From assembly GCA_051880375.1 (NCBI GenBank), contig JBJENV010000063.1:1-52112 (forward strand): a stretch of 52,112 bases of DNA, given 5' to 3'. This document shows positions 33,504 to 41,746 of this stretch, one piece after another (position 1 is the stretch's first letter; the number at the start of each line of letters is the position of its first letter). A program made the translations under genes and the position numbers. Under the pieces are notes generated by a model. It was given only the letters and a program-made list of their open reading frames with translations, ran no database searches and was not told the origin of the DNA. The stretch is from SIG299 sp051880375 (lineage in GTDB: Bacteria > Bacillota > Clostridia > Lachnospirales > Lachnospiraceae).

Positions 33504-35152
33504 GCCATATCCTCCTCCTTTACCAGGGTCAGCTGCTCTACCGAAAGATTCTTTAGTGCCACAATCCGGTTTGCCTGATTCACGACCAAGGTTTCAAATA
33601 TATTTCGTATTCCGCGCGCATTTCCGAATTCGCGTTTTTCCTTTTCCGGCATACTTAAAAGATAGTCTTTCAGCCGCTTTGACACCCCTTCTTCCAGTCT
33701 TAAGCCTGCCTTTTTTGCCATACCCTGTAAGATATCAAGCAGTTCCTCCTCGGAATAATCCGGGAATGGAATAAACCGGTTAAAACGTGAAATCAAACCG
33801 GTATTTGCCTTTAAAAACTGCTTCATTTCTTCTGTATATCCTGCTACAATAACAACAAGATCCTCCCTGTGGTCCTCCATCAGCTTTACGAGTGTATCGA
33901 TTGCCTCAGAACCAAAGTCATTGCTGACCGAAGAAGAAAGCGCATAAGCTTCGTCAATAAAAAGGACACCGCCGAGTGCTTTTTCCACAACTTCCTTCAC
34001 CTTTAGTGCCGTTTGTCCGACATATCCGGCTACCAGCCCGGAACGATCTGTTTCCGTCATCGTCCCCTTGCTTAAAATTCCAAGCTCTTTATATATTTTG
34101 CCGACCAGACGTGCCACTGTCGTTTTACCGGTACCCGGACTCCCCGTAAATACCATATGATACGACATTTCAATTTCCGGCAGTCCGTATTTTTCTCTCA
34201 TCTTGCGCACCTTAATTAAGTTAATCAAAGAGCGTATTTCCGTTTTTACTTCTTTCAGCCCTACAAGCCCGTCCAGTTCTTCTAAAAGCGTATTCAGCTT
34301 GTCCTCGCGGACAGTATCTAAAATTATACTTTCATTTTTCACTGCCGTTTCACTTTCTGATGACATTTCATCTTCAGAAGCCGCTTCGGATTTCTGATTT
34401 TTCTCTGTTTCCGATTCTGTTTTCTCTGACAGTCCGTCTTCCTGTTCCGGCAGTTTTCCGGTTCCGTGTTCTATCTGTGCCGTCTGTACGGTTTCCATCT
34501 GTTCCTCACGGTAAAACAAATGCTTCTTTTTATAGGCTTCAAAACTGTAATCCGATGCCAGCAGTTCTGCACCGCTCTTTTCCAGTTCTCCAAAACAAAG
34601 CTTTTTAAAAATATATTTGCTGTCCACCGCCTGACGCGGATTTTTCCGGTTCTGCAGAAACATACTGATACGATCAAAATAAATGCCGAAGTACCTGGTA
34701 GCCATTGCAGTATGCCTGCCGTTTAAATAAGACAGACAGAGCATGATATTTAACACCGCATCAAATACGAGTCCTGCTGTTCCCGACTCCTTTTCTATGT
34801 CACGAAGGGAAAGCAGTTGAAATAGAATCGGCGGGTTCTTCTGAAAGCGCTCCGACTGCTCCACTAAAGCTCCGATGTCCGGCTCCTCTGACAAAAACTT
34901 ATCCTTCTCAAATTCGGAAAGAGCAGCAATAAATTCACATTCTTCCCTGTGAAGACGGTTACAGTAAGCAGCAAAGCAGACAAGCAGAGACTGCACATAC
35001 CGGTCTAAGAGCTGCTTCGAAGAAAGATGCAGGATGCGTCCTGCTTCCTCCCAATAGCCCTCCTGCTCTAACAAGCCGCAGAAATGCTCCAGCACATGGT
35101 AGTTTTCAAAAGCAATATGATACAGTTGTTGATTAGAGTATGCCTGCGCCAT
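33479..35152 (-). CDS. CbbX/SpoVK-like AAA+ ATPase with helical N-terminal domain
   Basis: A 557-residue protein. Residues ~1-220 are helical and unrecognised, ~225-275 form an acidic, low-complexity linker, and ~275-557 are a CbbX/SpoVK-type AAA+ module: LDGLVGLKEVKTEI, Walker A GSPGTGKTT, Walker B GGVLFIDEAYAL, sensor NANTGLISRFNRFI-like segment, and arginine-bearing C-terminal helices. A helical N-domain plus this AAA+ type also occurs in EccA proteins of type VII secretion, but no such genes are near. The ATG at 35152 has an AAAGGA ribosome binding site; two earlier ATGs lack one. It follows recG and overlaps the first glycan gene. The client is unknown. Confidence 0.8.
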   Translation of the reverse strand: MAQAYSNQQLYHIAFENYHVLEHFCGLLEQEGYWEEAGRILHLSSKQLLDRYVQSLLVCFAAYCNRLHREECEFIAALSEFEKDKFLSEEPDIGALVEQSERFQKNPPILFQLLSLRDIEKESGTAGLVFDAVLNIMLCLSYLNGRHTAMATRYFGIYFDRISMFLQNRKNPRQAVDSKYIFKKLCFGELEKSGAELLASDYSFEAYKKKHLFYREEQMETVQTAQIEHGTGKLPEQEDGLSEKTESETEKNQKSEAASEDEMSSESETAVKNESIILDTVREDKLNTLLEELDGLVGLKEVKTEIRSLINLIKVRKMREKYGLPEIEMSYHMVFTGSPGTGKTTVARLVGKIYKELGILSKGTMTETDRSGLVAGYVGQTALKVKEVVEKALGGVLFIDEAYALSSSVSNDFGSEAIDTLVKLMEDHREDLVVIVAGYTEEMKQFLKANTGLISRFNRFIPFPDYSEEELLDILQGMAKKAGLRLEEGVSKRLKDYLLSMPEKEKREFGNARGIRNIFETLVVNQANRIVALKNLSVEQLTLVKEEDMAWLAENKQ

Positions 35153-35216
35153 TGCCAATATCCTTTCGTTTTCAAAAATCACAAGCCTTCTATCCGGATG
35201 TAAAACACCCATACTA

Positions 35217-37259
35217 CTATATTGTACTATACGCATTCAAAAAAAGGAAGATGTCATTTGCCCCATTTGAGTGCATTTTCTCAATGATTTCCTCTCGTTC
35301 CTCGGGCGAAAGCCCAGAAGCCGCTTCATTTGCTTCCTTCAGCACATCTGCATCCTGATAAATATCACCGATTTTAAAATTCATGTCACCGCTTTGGCGG
35401 ATACCGAACAAATCCCCAGGTCCTCTGAGCCGTAAATCTTCCGATGCAATAAAGAACCCATCATTGGAATTCTTTAATATTTCCAGACGTTCCATTGTTT
35501 CTTTTGATGTATTGCCGCTCATCAGAATACAGTATGACTGATGTGCTCCGCGTCCGACTCTTCCTCGCAGCTGATGCAGCTGCGCTAAGCCAAAGCGCTC
35601 CGCATTTTCCACCATCATCACCGTGGCATTCGGCACATTGATTCCAACTTCTACAACTGTAGTAGACACTAACAGCTGAATCTCTCCGGAAGCAAAACGC
35701 TCCATCACCTCGTTCTTTTCCTCCGCTTTCATTCTTCCATGCAGAGAAGCGATACGAAAGTCAGGTCCCATCTGCTCTCTTAGCGTTTCTACATAATCCA
35801 GCACATTTTCTACATCTGTAGATTCGCTTTCTTCTACCATAGGGCAGATGATATATGCCTGTCTTCCTTCCAACAACTGCTTTGCAATGAACTGATATGC
35901 CGTTTTGCGGTAATCCGTACCTACCACACAGTTTTTAATCGGGAGACGCTCAGACGGAAGCTCCCGAATCACCGAAATATCCATATCGCCGTACAGCATC
36001 ATGGCAAGCGTTCGTGGTATCGGGGTTGCGCTCATCACCAGAATATGAGGCTGCGTACTCTTTCCCGCCAGCTTTTCTCTCTGCTTTACCCCAAACCGGT
36101 GCTGTTCATCGGTAATGACAAGCCCGAGCTTTGCATATTCTGCTTTCTCCTGAATCAAGGCATGCGTACCGATGATGATATCCGTTTCCTGTGTTCTCAT
36201 CTTCTCATAGGCTTCTCTCTTTTCCTTTGCAGTCATTGAACCGACCAGCAGAGTTACCCTCACGCCAAACGGCTTCAGAAGCTTTCCTACCGATTCATAG
36301 TGCTGCTTTGCAAGTACCTCGGTCGGTACCATAAAACAGCCCTGACAGCCGCATTTGACTGCCTGTAAAAGCGCAAGTACCGCAAGTATCGTCTTACCGG
36401 AGCCGACGTCGCCCTGAATCAGGCGCACCATAACGCTTCCTGAAGAAACATCCCTTTTGATTTCCTGCCATACCTTCTGCTGGTCTTTCGTTAACGCAAA
36501 CGGAAGCGAACAAAGCAGTTCCTCGCATTCTGTGCATTCTTTAAAAACAAAGCAGCTTTTCTCCCGCTCCTTCTGACCTGCAAGTTCTCTAAGAAAGACG
36601 GAAAACAGAAAAAATTCTTCAAATACAAGCGCCTTTCTTGCCTCCAGCATTGTTTCCCTGCTCTTCGGAAAATGAATTTCCTCCAACACATGAACCTTTT
36701 TCGGAAGTCCAAGCTGTCTGCGCAGACGGTTCGGCACATACTCTGCAAACTCCCCCGCAACCGTCAGCGCCTGCTTCATGGCTTTTCCTACCATGTTGTT
36801 CGTCAGTCCCTTCGTCAGAGGATACACCGGCTGCAATACGGTCTTCAGACGTTCGTACTCTTCCCTCCGGTAGGACTTTGGCTGCTCCATCACAAGAGTG
36901 TTTCCCTTTCTTATCACTCTTCCGCGGAATATATAGCGATATCCCATCTTTAAGGAGTTCTTTAAATACGGCTGGTTAAACCAGGTCAGTGAAAGGCTGC
37001 CGGACGGATCTTTTGCCGTACAGGTTAAAATGGTGCGTGAACCGCGCCTTATCTCTGAAATATGCGATATGGAGGCTTCTATGACCCCCGTCGTATTTTC
37101 TCTCAGAGAATCAATCGGAAACGGTCCGTCGAAGCTTTCATAATCTCTCGGATAATACGTGAGGAGCTGTCCGATGGTCGTTACATTCAGTTTTTCAAAT
37201 AATGCCCTCGTCTTTTCTCCGATTCCCTTTACGGAATCTACGCGGTCCGTAATCCTCAT
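35217..37259 (-). CDS. recG: ATP-dependent DNA helicase RecG
   Basis: RecG remodels stalled replication forks and Holliday junctions. The 680-residue protein has the N-terminal wedge/OB domain (~1-240), Walker A QGDVGSGKTILA near residue 285, the DEQH box near residue 385, and helicase C motifs ending with QLRGRVGRGAHQSYC. The long frame upstream contains the terminator at 37279-37308 and is not coding; the ATG at 37259 has GGGAGG 6 bases before it. It follows yloV, the classic Firmicute order. Confidence 0.97.
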   Translation of the reverse strand: MRITDRVDSVKGIGEKTRALFEKLNVTTIGQLLTYYPRDYESFDGPFPIDSLRENTTGVIEASISHISEIRRGSRTILTCTAKDPSGSLSLTWFNQPYLKNSLKMGYRYIFRGRVIRKGNTLVMEQPKSYRREEYERLKTVLQPVYPLTKGLTNNMVGKAMKQALTVAGEFAEYVPNRLRRQLGLPKKVHVLEEIHFPKSRETMLEARKALVFEEFFLFSVFLRELAGQKEREKSCFVFKECTECEELLCSLPFALTKDQQKVWQEIKRDVSSGSVMVRLIQGDVGSGKTILAVLALLQAVKCGCQGCFMVPTEVLAKQHYESVGKLLKPFGVRVTLLVGSMTAKEKREAYEKMRTQETDIIIGTHALIQEKAEYAKLGLVITDEQHRFGVKQREKLAGKSTQPHILVMSATPIPRTLAMMLYGDMDISVIRELPSERLPIKNCVVGTDYRKTAYQFIAKQLLEGRQAYIICPMVEESESTDVENVLDYVETLREQMGPDFRIASLHGRMKAEEKNEVMERFASGEIQLLVSTTVVEVGINVPNATVMMVENAERFGLAQLHQLRGRVGRGAHQSYCILMSGNTSKETMERLEILKNSNDGFFIASEDLRLRGPGDLFGIRQSGDMNFKIGDIYQDADVLKEANEAASGLSPEEREEIIEKMHSNGANDIFLFLNAYSTI

Positions 37260-37278
37260 TGGCATCCTCCCGTAAAAA

Positions 37279-37308
37279 GGCGGTCTGCAGGTTGCCCTGC
37301 AGACCGCC
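37279..37308 (-). terminator. Terminator between yloV and recG
   Basis: A perfect 12-base stem, GGCGGTCTGCAG with CTGCAGACCGCC around a 6-base loop, is followed by TTTTTACGGGAGG on the minus strand, so the U-run abuts the recG ribosome binding site. It ends yloV transcripts; recG must use read-through or a promoter inside this spacer. Confidence 0.93.
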
Positions 37309-37354
37309 AATTTTTCATAACAATAGAGTGTTCGCACATCGTGCGTTTTGCTTC

Positions 37355-39031
37355 TTATTCTACCGAAATGACATAATAGTAAATCGGCTGGTTGCCCGGA
37401 TGAACCTCGACCTCTGTATCCGGATAGTCTGCCATGACACGCTCTGCCAACGCATTTGCGTCTTCCTCGCTTGTTTCCTCACCGTAATACAGTGTAATCA
37501 GCTCGGAATCCTCATCTATCATCTGTGTCAGCAGTTCAAAAGCTGTTTCCGAAATATTCTCTCCTACTGCACGGATGGTCTTATCATCCAGTCCCATGAT
37601 ATTTCCCTGCTTGATTTCCTTGCCATCAATGCTCGTATCTCTTACAGCATAAGTTACCTGACCGGTCTTTACCTTCTGCATTTCTTTCGTCATACATTCT
37701 GCATTTTCCTCTGCAGATTTGTCATAAACGTAATTAATCAGCGCTGCAATCCCCTGCGGCACCGTCTTTGACGGAATCACAACGACATTCTTATCTTCCG
37801 TCAGACTCTTTGCCTGCTCTGCAGCCAGAATAATATTCTTATTGTTCGGAAGAACATAAACGGTATCTGCCGCTACGGACTCAATTGCCGTCAGCACATC
37901 CTCCGTGCTCGGATTCATGGTCTGTCCGCCTTCAATAATAGCATCCACGCCGAGTCCCGAAAAGATTTCATTCATGCCTACGCCGATAGATACAGCCACA
38001 AAACCATCCTTTTTCCGCTTAACCGGAGCCTTCGGTGCCTCGTTCTTCGGCTTCGCTGCCTCTGCACCGGAAATAACACGCTCATTATGTTCCTCACGCA
38101 TATTGTCAATTTTCATTCTGGTTAATGAGCCATAGGTCAGTGCACGCTGAATGGCAAGACCAGGATCGTTTGTATGGACGTGTACCTTCACGATATCATC
38201 ATCCGACACCACAACAATGGAATCACCGATAGACTCTAAGTACGCCTTGAACTGAAGCTCCGTATCCATCGTGTACTCTTTTTCCAGCATGATAATGAAT
38301 TCCGTGCAATAGCCGAACTTGATATCTGCCGTAGAAATGTCGTTGGAAGCTGCTCCCGTTGCTCTGGATGCTTCCGTCATCGTCCCCTGAACCGGCATAT
38401 CAAAATCAATTTCCTTGCCAAGCAGGGCATCATGTGCACCCTTCATCACCTCTAACAGACCCTGTCCGCCGGAATCCACAACGCCTGCCTCCTTTAAGAC
38501 CGGAAGCAGTTCCGGTGTATATGCAAGTACCTCCTCCATGTGACGAATCACTTCTTCCATGAAGGCCACAATATCCTCGGTTTCCTCTACCATCTGTGCA
38601 GCACGCTCCGCACCGCCTTTTGCCACTGTGAGGATGGTTCCCTCCTTTGGCTTCATAACGGCCTTATATGCGGTTTCTACCGCTTTCTGAAATGCCTCTG
38701 CAAGAATATAGGTATTCAGAGTTTCATATTCTCCGACCACCTTGGTAAATCCACGGAACAACTGTGATAAAATAACACCGCTGTTACCTCTGGCACCTCG
38801 CAGGGAACCGGAGGAGATTGCCTTGGCAAGCTCCTTCATTGAAGGATTTACAAGCTGGTTTACCTCTTTAGCCGCTGACATGATAGTAAGTGTCATATTG
38901 GTTCCCGTATCTCCATCCGGAACCGGAAACACATTCAATTCATTAATGTATTCTTTCTTTGCCTCGATGCTCTTTGCTCCTGCTAAAAATGCTTTGCGCA
39001 AAAGTGCGGCATCTATTGTATTAATGGTCAC
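37355..39031 (-). CDS. yloV: YloV/FakA-like DAK-family protein
   Basis: A 558-residue protein of the DAK2-fusion (YloV) family, which includes FakA, the ATP-binding subunit of fatty acid kinase. The N-terminal DAK domain carries VFPVPDGDTGTNM near residue 33 (the metal/ATP aspartates) and SLRGARGNSGVILSQ near residue 75; a middle and a C-terminal DegV/FakB-like region follow (VHVHTNDPG near residue 280). FakB-type partners are not in this window. It follows the asp23 gene by 38 bases in the conserved rpmB-asp23-yloV-recG order. Confidence 0.93.
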   Translation of the reverse strand: MTINTIDAALLRKAFLAGAKSIEAKKEYINELNVFPVPDGDTGTNMTLTIMSAAKEVNQLVNPSMKELAKAISSGSLRGARGNSGVILSQLFRGFTKVVGEYETLNTYILAEAFQKAVETAYKAVMKPKEGTILTVAKGGAERAAQMVEETEDIVAFMEEVIRHMEEVLAYTPELLPVLKEAGVVDSGGQGLLEVMKGAHDALLGKEIDFDMPVQGTMTEASRATGAASNDISTADIKFGYCTEFIIMLEKEYTMDTELQFKAYLESIGDSIVVVSDDDIVKVHVHTNDPGLAIQRALTYGSLTRMKIDNMREEHNERVISGAEAAKPKNEAPKAPVKRKKDGFVAVSIGVGMNEIFSGLGVDAIIEGGQTMNPSTEDVLTAIESVAADTVYVLPNNKNIILAAEQAKSLTEDKNVVVIPSKTVPQGIAALINYVYDKSAEENAECMTKEMQKVKTGQVTYAVRDTSIDGKEIKQGNIMGLDDKTIRAVGENISETAFELLTQMIDEDSELITLYYGEETSEEDANALAERVMADYPDTEVEVHPGNQPIYYYVISVE

Positions 39032-39069
39032 TAATCTGTCCTCCTTATATCCTTTCCATCCGCTTGCGA

Positions 39070-39441
39070 TTAGTCAATCACACGGACGCCTTCCACAAAT
39101 ACATTGATTTTTTCTACCGGAAGTCCGGCGAATTCTTCAATCTTATATTTTACGTTACCGATAAGATTGTCTGCAACCGCAGAAATACTAACCCCATAGG
39201 AAACGATAATATGAAGGTCTATAGTAATTTTATTTTCCTCAGAAACAGTAACTCCGACACCGTGCTTTAAGCTGTCACGTTTTAACAGTCTTGCCAGACC
39301 GTCCTTTACATTTACGGAAGCCATGCCGACAATACCAAAGCACTCCACTGCCGACGAGCCTGCATACTTTGCAATTACATCGTTGTCAATCTGAACGTTA
39401 CCAAGGTTTGTATTCATTATGCCGTTAGCTGCATTGTTCAT
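39070..39441 (-). CDS. Asp23/Gls24 family envelope stress protein
   Basis: A 123-residue protein of the Asp23/Gls24 (YloU) family, membrane-associated or cytosolic proteins linked to envelope stress and lipid homeostasis. Recognisable are VIAKYAGSSAVECFGIVGMA, KITIDLHIIVSYGVSI and the C-terminal VNVFVEGVRV-like strand (INVFVEGVRVID). An AGGAGG ribosome binding site precedes the ATG and a -10 box TATACT lies at 39499-39504. It is co-transcribed with yloV and divergent from the small membrane protein gene. Confidence 0.93.
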   Translation of the reverse strand: MNNAANGIMNTNLGNVQIDNDVIAKYAGSSAVECFGIVGMASVNVKDGLARLLKRDSLKHGVGVTVSEENKITIDLHIIVSYGVSISAVADNLIGNVKYKIEEFAGLPVEKINVFVEGVRVID

Positions 39442-39498
39442 AGAAATACCTCCTTCTTTTTTTCCTGACTCGCATCACACAAAGTGATACCCTACTCT

Positions 39499-39504
39499 AG
39501 TATA
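39499..39504 (-). promoter_or_regulatory. -10 box of the asp23-yloV promoter
   Basis: TATACT on the minus strand, with a poor -35 (TTCCAT, 17 bases away). The weak -35 suggests an activator or an alternative arrangement; the divergent promoter for the 45-residue protein starts 31 bases away. Confidence 0.45.
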
Positions 39505-39534
39505 CCTTTTTCTCGTAAAAAATGGAACCATTTC

Positions 39535-39564
39535 TTGAAATTTTCTTCTTTTGATTCATATAAT
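39535..39564 (+). promoter_or_regulatory. Promoter of the 45-residue membrane protein gene
   Basis: TTGAAA (39535-39540), an 18-base spacer and a perfect TATAAT (39559-39564), 32 bases before the ATG at 39596. Confidence 0.75.
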
Positions 39565-39595
39565 AACTATAACCGAAGGAAAAAGGGTGGCAGAA

Positions 39596-39733
39596 ATGAA
39601 GCGATTAATCGGATTTATCCTGTTTTGGATAGCGGTAGGAATGATTTTAATGCTGTTTATTACAAACGGCATCCTTGCCATCTGCCTCATTCTGCTCTTT
39701 CTCATCTGCGGTTATAACTTATTCTGTAATTAG
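39596..39733 (+). CDS. 45-residue single-span/hairpin membrane protein
   Basis: The protein MKRLIGFILFWIAVGMILML... is almost wholly hydrophobic: one segment at residues ~5-22 and a second at ~25-43, ending CGYNLFCN. It has a consensus promoter, an AAGGGTGG ribosome binding site 6 bases from the ATG, and a terminator 12 bases after the stop, so it is a real, self-contained gene. The function is unknown. It lies divergent from the envelope-stress gene asp23 and convergent with rpmB. Confidence 0.8.
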   Translation: MKRLIGFILFWIAVGMILMLFITNGILAICLILLFLICGYNLFCN

Positions 39734-39745
39734 GTCGGCTAAAAC

Positions 39746-39777
39746 AAATGGGTGTCAAGCAACGCTGACACCCATTT
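39746..39777. terminator. Bidirectional terminator
   Basis: AAATGGGTGTCA and TGACACCCATTT pair perfectly over 12 bases around an 8-base loop, giving a U-run on either strand. It ends the 45-residue protein gene (plus) and rpmB (minus). Confidence 0.9.
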
Positions 39778-39799
39778 TCAATCAAGCTGATTTGCTCAA

Positions 39800-39997
39800 T
39801 TAAGCTCTTTCTACTTTACCGGATCTTAAGCAGGATGTACATACATACATTCTCTTAGCGCCACCGTCTACCTTTACTCTGACAGACTTAACGTTAGACT
39901 TCCACATCTTGTTAGCTCTTCCGGATACCTGACTTCTGGTAATGCTGATGGTTCTCCCAAATAAAGCACCCTTGTCACAAATTGCACACTTAGCCAT
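39800..39997 (-). CDS. rpmB: 50S ribosomal protein L28
   Basis: The 65-residue L28 of the large subunit, in the zinc-binding (C+) form: CAIC at residue 4 and CTSC near residue 53. MAKCAICDKGALFGRTISI is the usual start and is preceded by AAGGAGGTG at the right distance; the frame extends upstream but without support. It is monocistronic between its own promoter (40051-40079) and the shared terminator at 39746-39777. Confidence 0.97.
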   Translation of the reverse strand: MAKCAICDKGALFGRTISITRSQVSGRANKMWKSNVKSVRVKVDGGAKRMYVCTSCLRSGKVERA

Positions 39998-40050
39998 TTT
40001 ATTGCACCTCCTTAGGTAATAATTTAAGGCTATGGCCCACAAACAAAATT

Positions 40051-40079
40051 ATTTTAACAGAAAGTGCGTCAGAATGCAA
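40051..40079 (-). promoter_or_regulatory. Promoter of rpmB
   Basis: TTGCAT (40074-40079), a 17-base spacer and TAAAAT (40051-40056) on the minus strand, 54 bases before rpmB and directly behind the gerW stop. Confidence 0.7.
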
Positions 40080-40112
40080 GAACAAAATCATAAATATTTA
40101 TAAAATCCGATT

Positions 40113-40517
40113 CTATTCTTCTTCTGACTGCTCTGCAACCACCTTTTCTACCTTTTCCTGCATCTTACTCTGCTCGTCCTTATCCTTTGTAAAACGGTCC
40201 AGTATATCCGGAACAAGATCCAGTACCTTTGTTACGACATCCTGATTCTTTACATTGACGAGCTTTGCATGGCCGTCCTTTAATACTACAACTGAGCTTG
40301 GTGTAATCTTTCCTCCAAGACCGCCTCCGGTGCTGCATGCATCCGCGCTCTTTGCCCATGCACCGGCTCCGACGCCGAAGCTGACATCCACAAGCGGAAG
40401 AATAATGGTTCCGTCATCAAACTTCACTGCATCCCCTACTACCGTCTTTGTTGTTAAAAACCCGTCCATTCCTTTAAATAATGCTTCCACTGTTGCATCA
40501 AATCTGTTATCTGCCAT
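40113..40517 (-). CDS. GerW/YtfJ family spore protein
   Basis: A 134-residue protein of the GerW (YtfJ) family; in Bacillus it is made in the developing spore and is needed for germination by some receptors. Diagnostic parts are the FDDGTIILPLVDVSFGVGAG segment and the glycine-rich GGGLGGKITPSSVVV. It has a charged, coil-like C-terminus. It follows the DUF2953 gene by 15 bases, the same pairing as ytfI-ytfJ in Bacillus, which supports both calls. Confidence 0.92.
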   Translation of the reverse strand: MADNRFDATVEALFKGMDGFLTTKTVVGDAVKFDDGTIILPLVDVSFGVGAGAWAKSADACSTGGGLGGKITPSSVVVLKDGHAKLVNVKNQDVVTKVLDLVPDILDRFTKDKDEQSKMQEKVEKVVAEQSEEE

Positions 40518-40532
40518 ATTTGCTCTCCTTTT

Positions 40533-41390
40533 CTATTCTATTGTTTTTAGTTTCTTAAACTTATGAATCAGCTGCTTTATTTCCTTATTTGTAATTACCT
40601 TGACTGCAATCAAAAGCAAAGTAAAGACCTGTATGTTACCTTTCAGGCTCACATCACATTCCAGCCGCTTTTCTTCAAAATCCGGCGTAATGGAAAGCAG
40701 TTCGCCATATCTTGCATATAACACAGCCACTATACCGAGTGTCTGACCCGTAGAGCACGGGTCGCCGCTTCCGTATATGAGCGTTCCGCTTATTTTTCTC
40801 GGAAGAATGTGCCTAAGCAGCCGCTTTAGCTTGTCCCACGCAAAGGCAAATGCCTGTTTGCTTTCCTCTTGCGAAAGCAGCTCCTTTGCTGCATTTATCC
40901 GATTCCATGACAGCTTGTGTTTCTTTTCTTCTTCTGTTTTTTCTGTATGCTTCGTTTCTTCTTTCTTTTTACTTCCTGTTTCCTTTTTCCCGGCTGCTTT
41001 CTCATTCACTTTTCCGGAAACCTTTTCGTTGACAGGTTCCGCAGCAGTCTGTAGCGGTGCCTTTTTCTCTGCTGTTTTCTCCGTCGTTTTTGCCGTTTTC
41101 GGAACCTTCTTCCTCTCTTTTTGCTTCTTCCTGTCGGAACGGTAAACCGGAATACCAAACACTCTTGCTGCAATGACGGGCGTATCTCCCAGATAAGAGA
41201 TATTGACTCTAAGAACGAACAGCAGCCATGAAATTCCTGCCGTGACAGTGAATGCCTGCGGTCCGTAGCAAACCCGTCCGCGATAACAGAGCGGTACAAA
41301 CAGGACAAGCAATATCGCAAGCAGTATCACACCGAACACAACTGCAATCAGTATTCCCAGTATTTTTAATATGAGCAGCAACCAATTCAT
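40533..41390 (-). CDS. DUF2953 family membrane-anchored protein (YtfI-like)
   Basis: A 285-residue protein with one N-terminal membrane helix (residues ~3-30), a lysine/glutamate-rich linker (~90-160) and a C-terminal domain (~200-280) ending in a hydrophobic stretch, typical of DUF2953. It is paired with gerW as in Bacillus, so a role in spore formation or germination is likely. The start is uncertain among a TTG and two adjacent ATGs; the second ATG (41390) has GGGGAG at 4 bases and shares one base with the upstream stop. Confidence 0.8.
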   Translation of the reverse strand: MNWLLLILKILGILIAVVFGVILLAILLVLFVPLCYRGRVCYGPQAFTVTAGISWLLFVLRVNISYLGDTPVIAARVFGIPVYRSDRKKQKERKKVPKTAKTTEKTAEKKAPLQTAAEPVNEKVSGKVNEKAAGKKETGSKKKEETKHTEKTEEEKKHKLSWNRINAAKELLSQEESKQAFAFAWDKLKRLLRHILPRKISGTLIYGSGDPCSTGQTLGIVAVLYARYGELLSITPDFEEKRLECDVSLKGNIQVFTLLLIAVKVITNKEIKQLIHKFKKLKTIE

Positions 41391-41704
41391 CATTCTCCCC
41401 AAAAATACTCCCTAACCTTAAACTCTCCGGTTTCCCGATACACCTCTTCCAGCATCCGGACTACCAGTTCCTCCGCCTTGTCCTTTCCCCCCGCAAGCCC
41501 GTAAACGGTCAGGGAATGCTTTCGGTAATACGGAAACCATAGTTCCTTTGCCTCAAGAATGTCAAACAGGTTCTCTCTATTGGACGGCTCCGCAATCAGA
41601 AAAACACCGGGCACCGGCTTTCCCTGCTCGATGCGCCGCTTGATACGGTCTTTATTTTTTCCTATTCCTTCACCGATATATAAACAGCTTGACCAAGTTA
41701 TCAT
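41390..41704 (-). CDS. Small conserved-looking protein of unknown function
   Basis: A 104-residue soluble protein starting MITWSSCLYIGEGIGKNKDRIKRR. It shows an alternating alpha/beta pattern with a basic N-terminal helix and no recognised motif. Its stop shares a base with the start of the DUF2953 gene (TGATG), so the two are translationally coupled, which suggests a link to the gerW group. A sequence search would be needed for any function. Confidence 0.6.
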   Translation of the reverse strand: MITWSSCLYIGEGIGKNKDRIKRRIEQGKPVPGVFLIAEPSNRENLFDILEAKELWFPYYRKHSLTVYGLAGGKDKAEELVVRMLEEVYRETGEFKVREYFWGE

Positions 41705-41746
41705 CCTGTCTCCTTATCTTAACAGACTTTCCCCTGAAATTCAACC

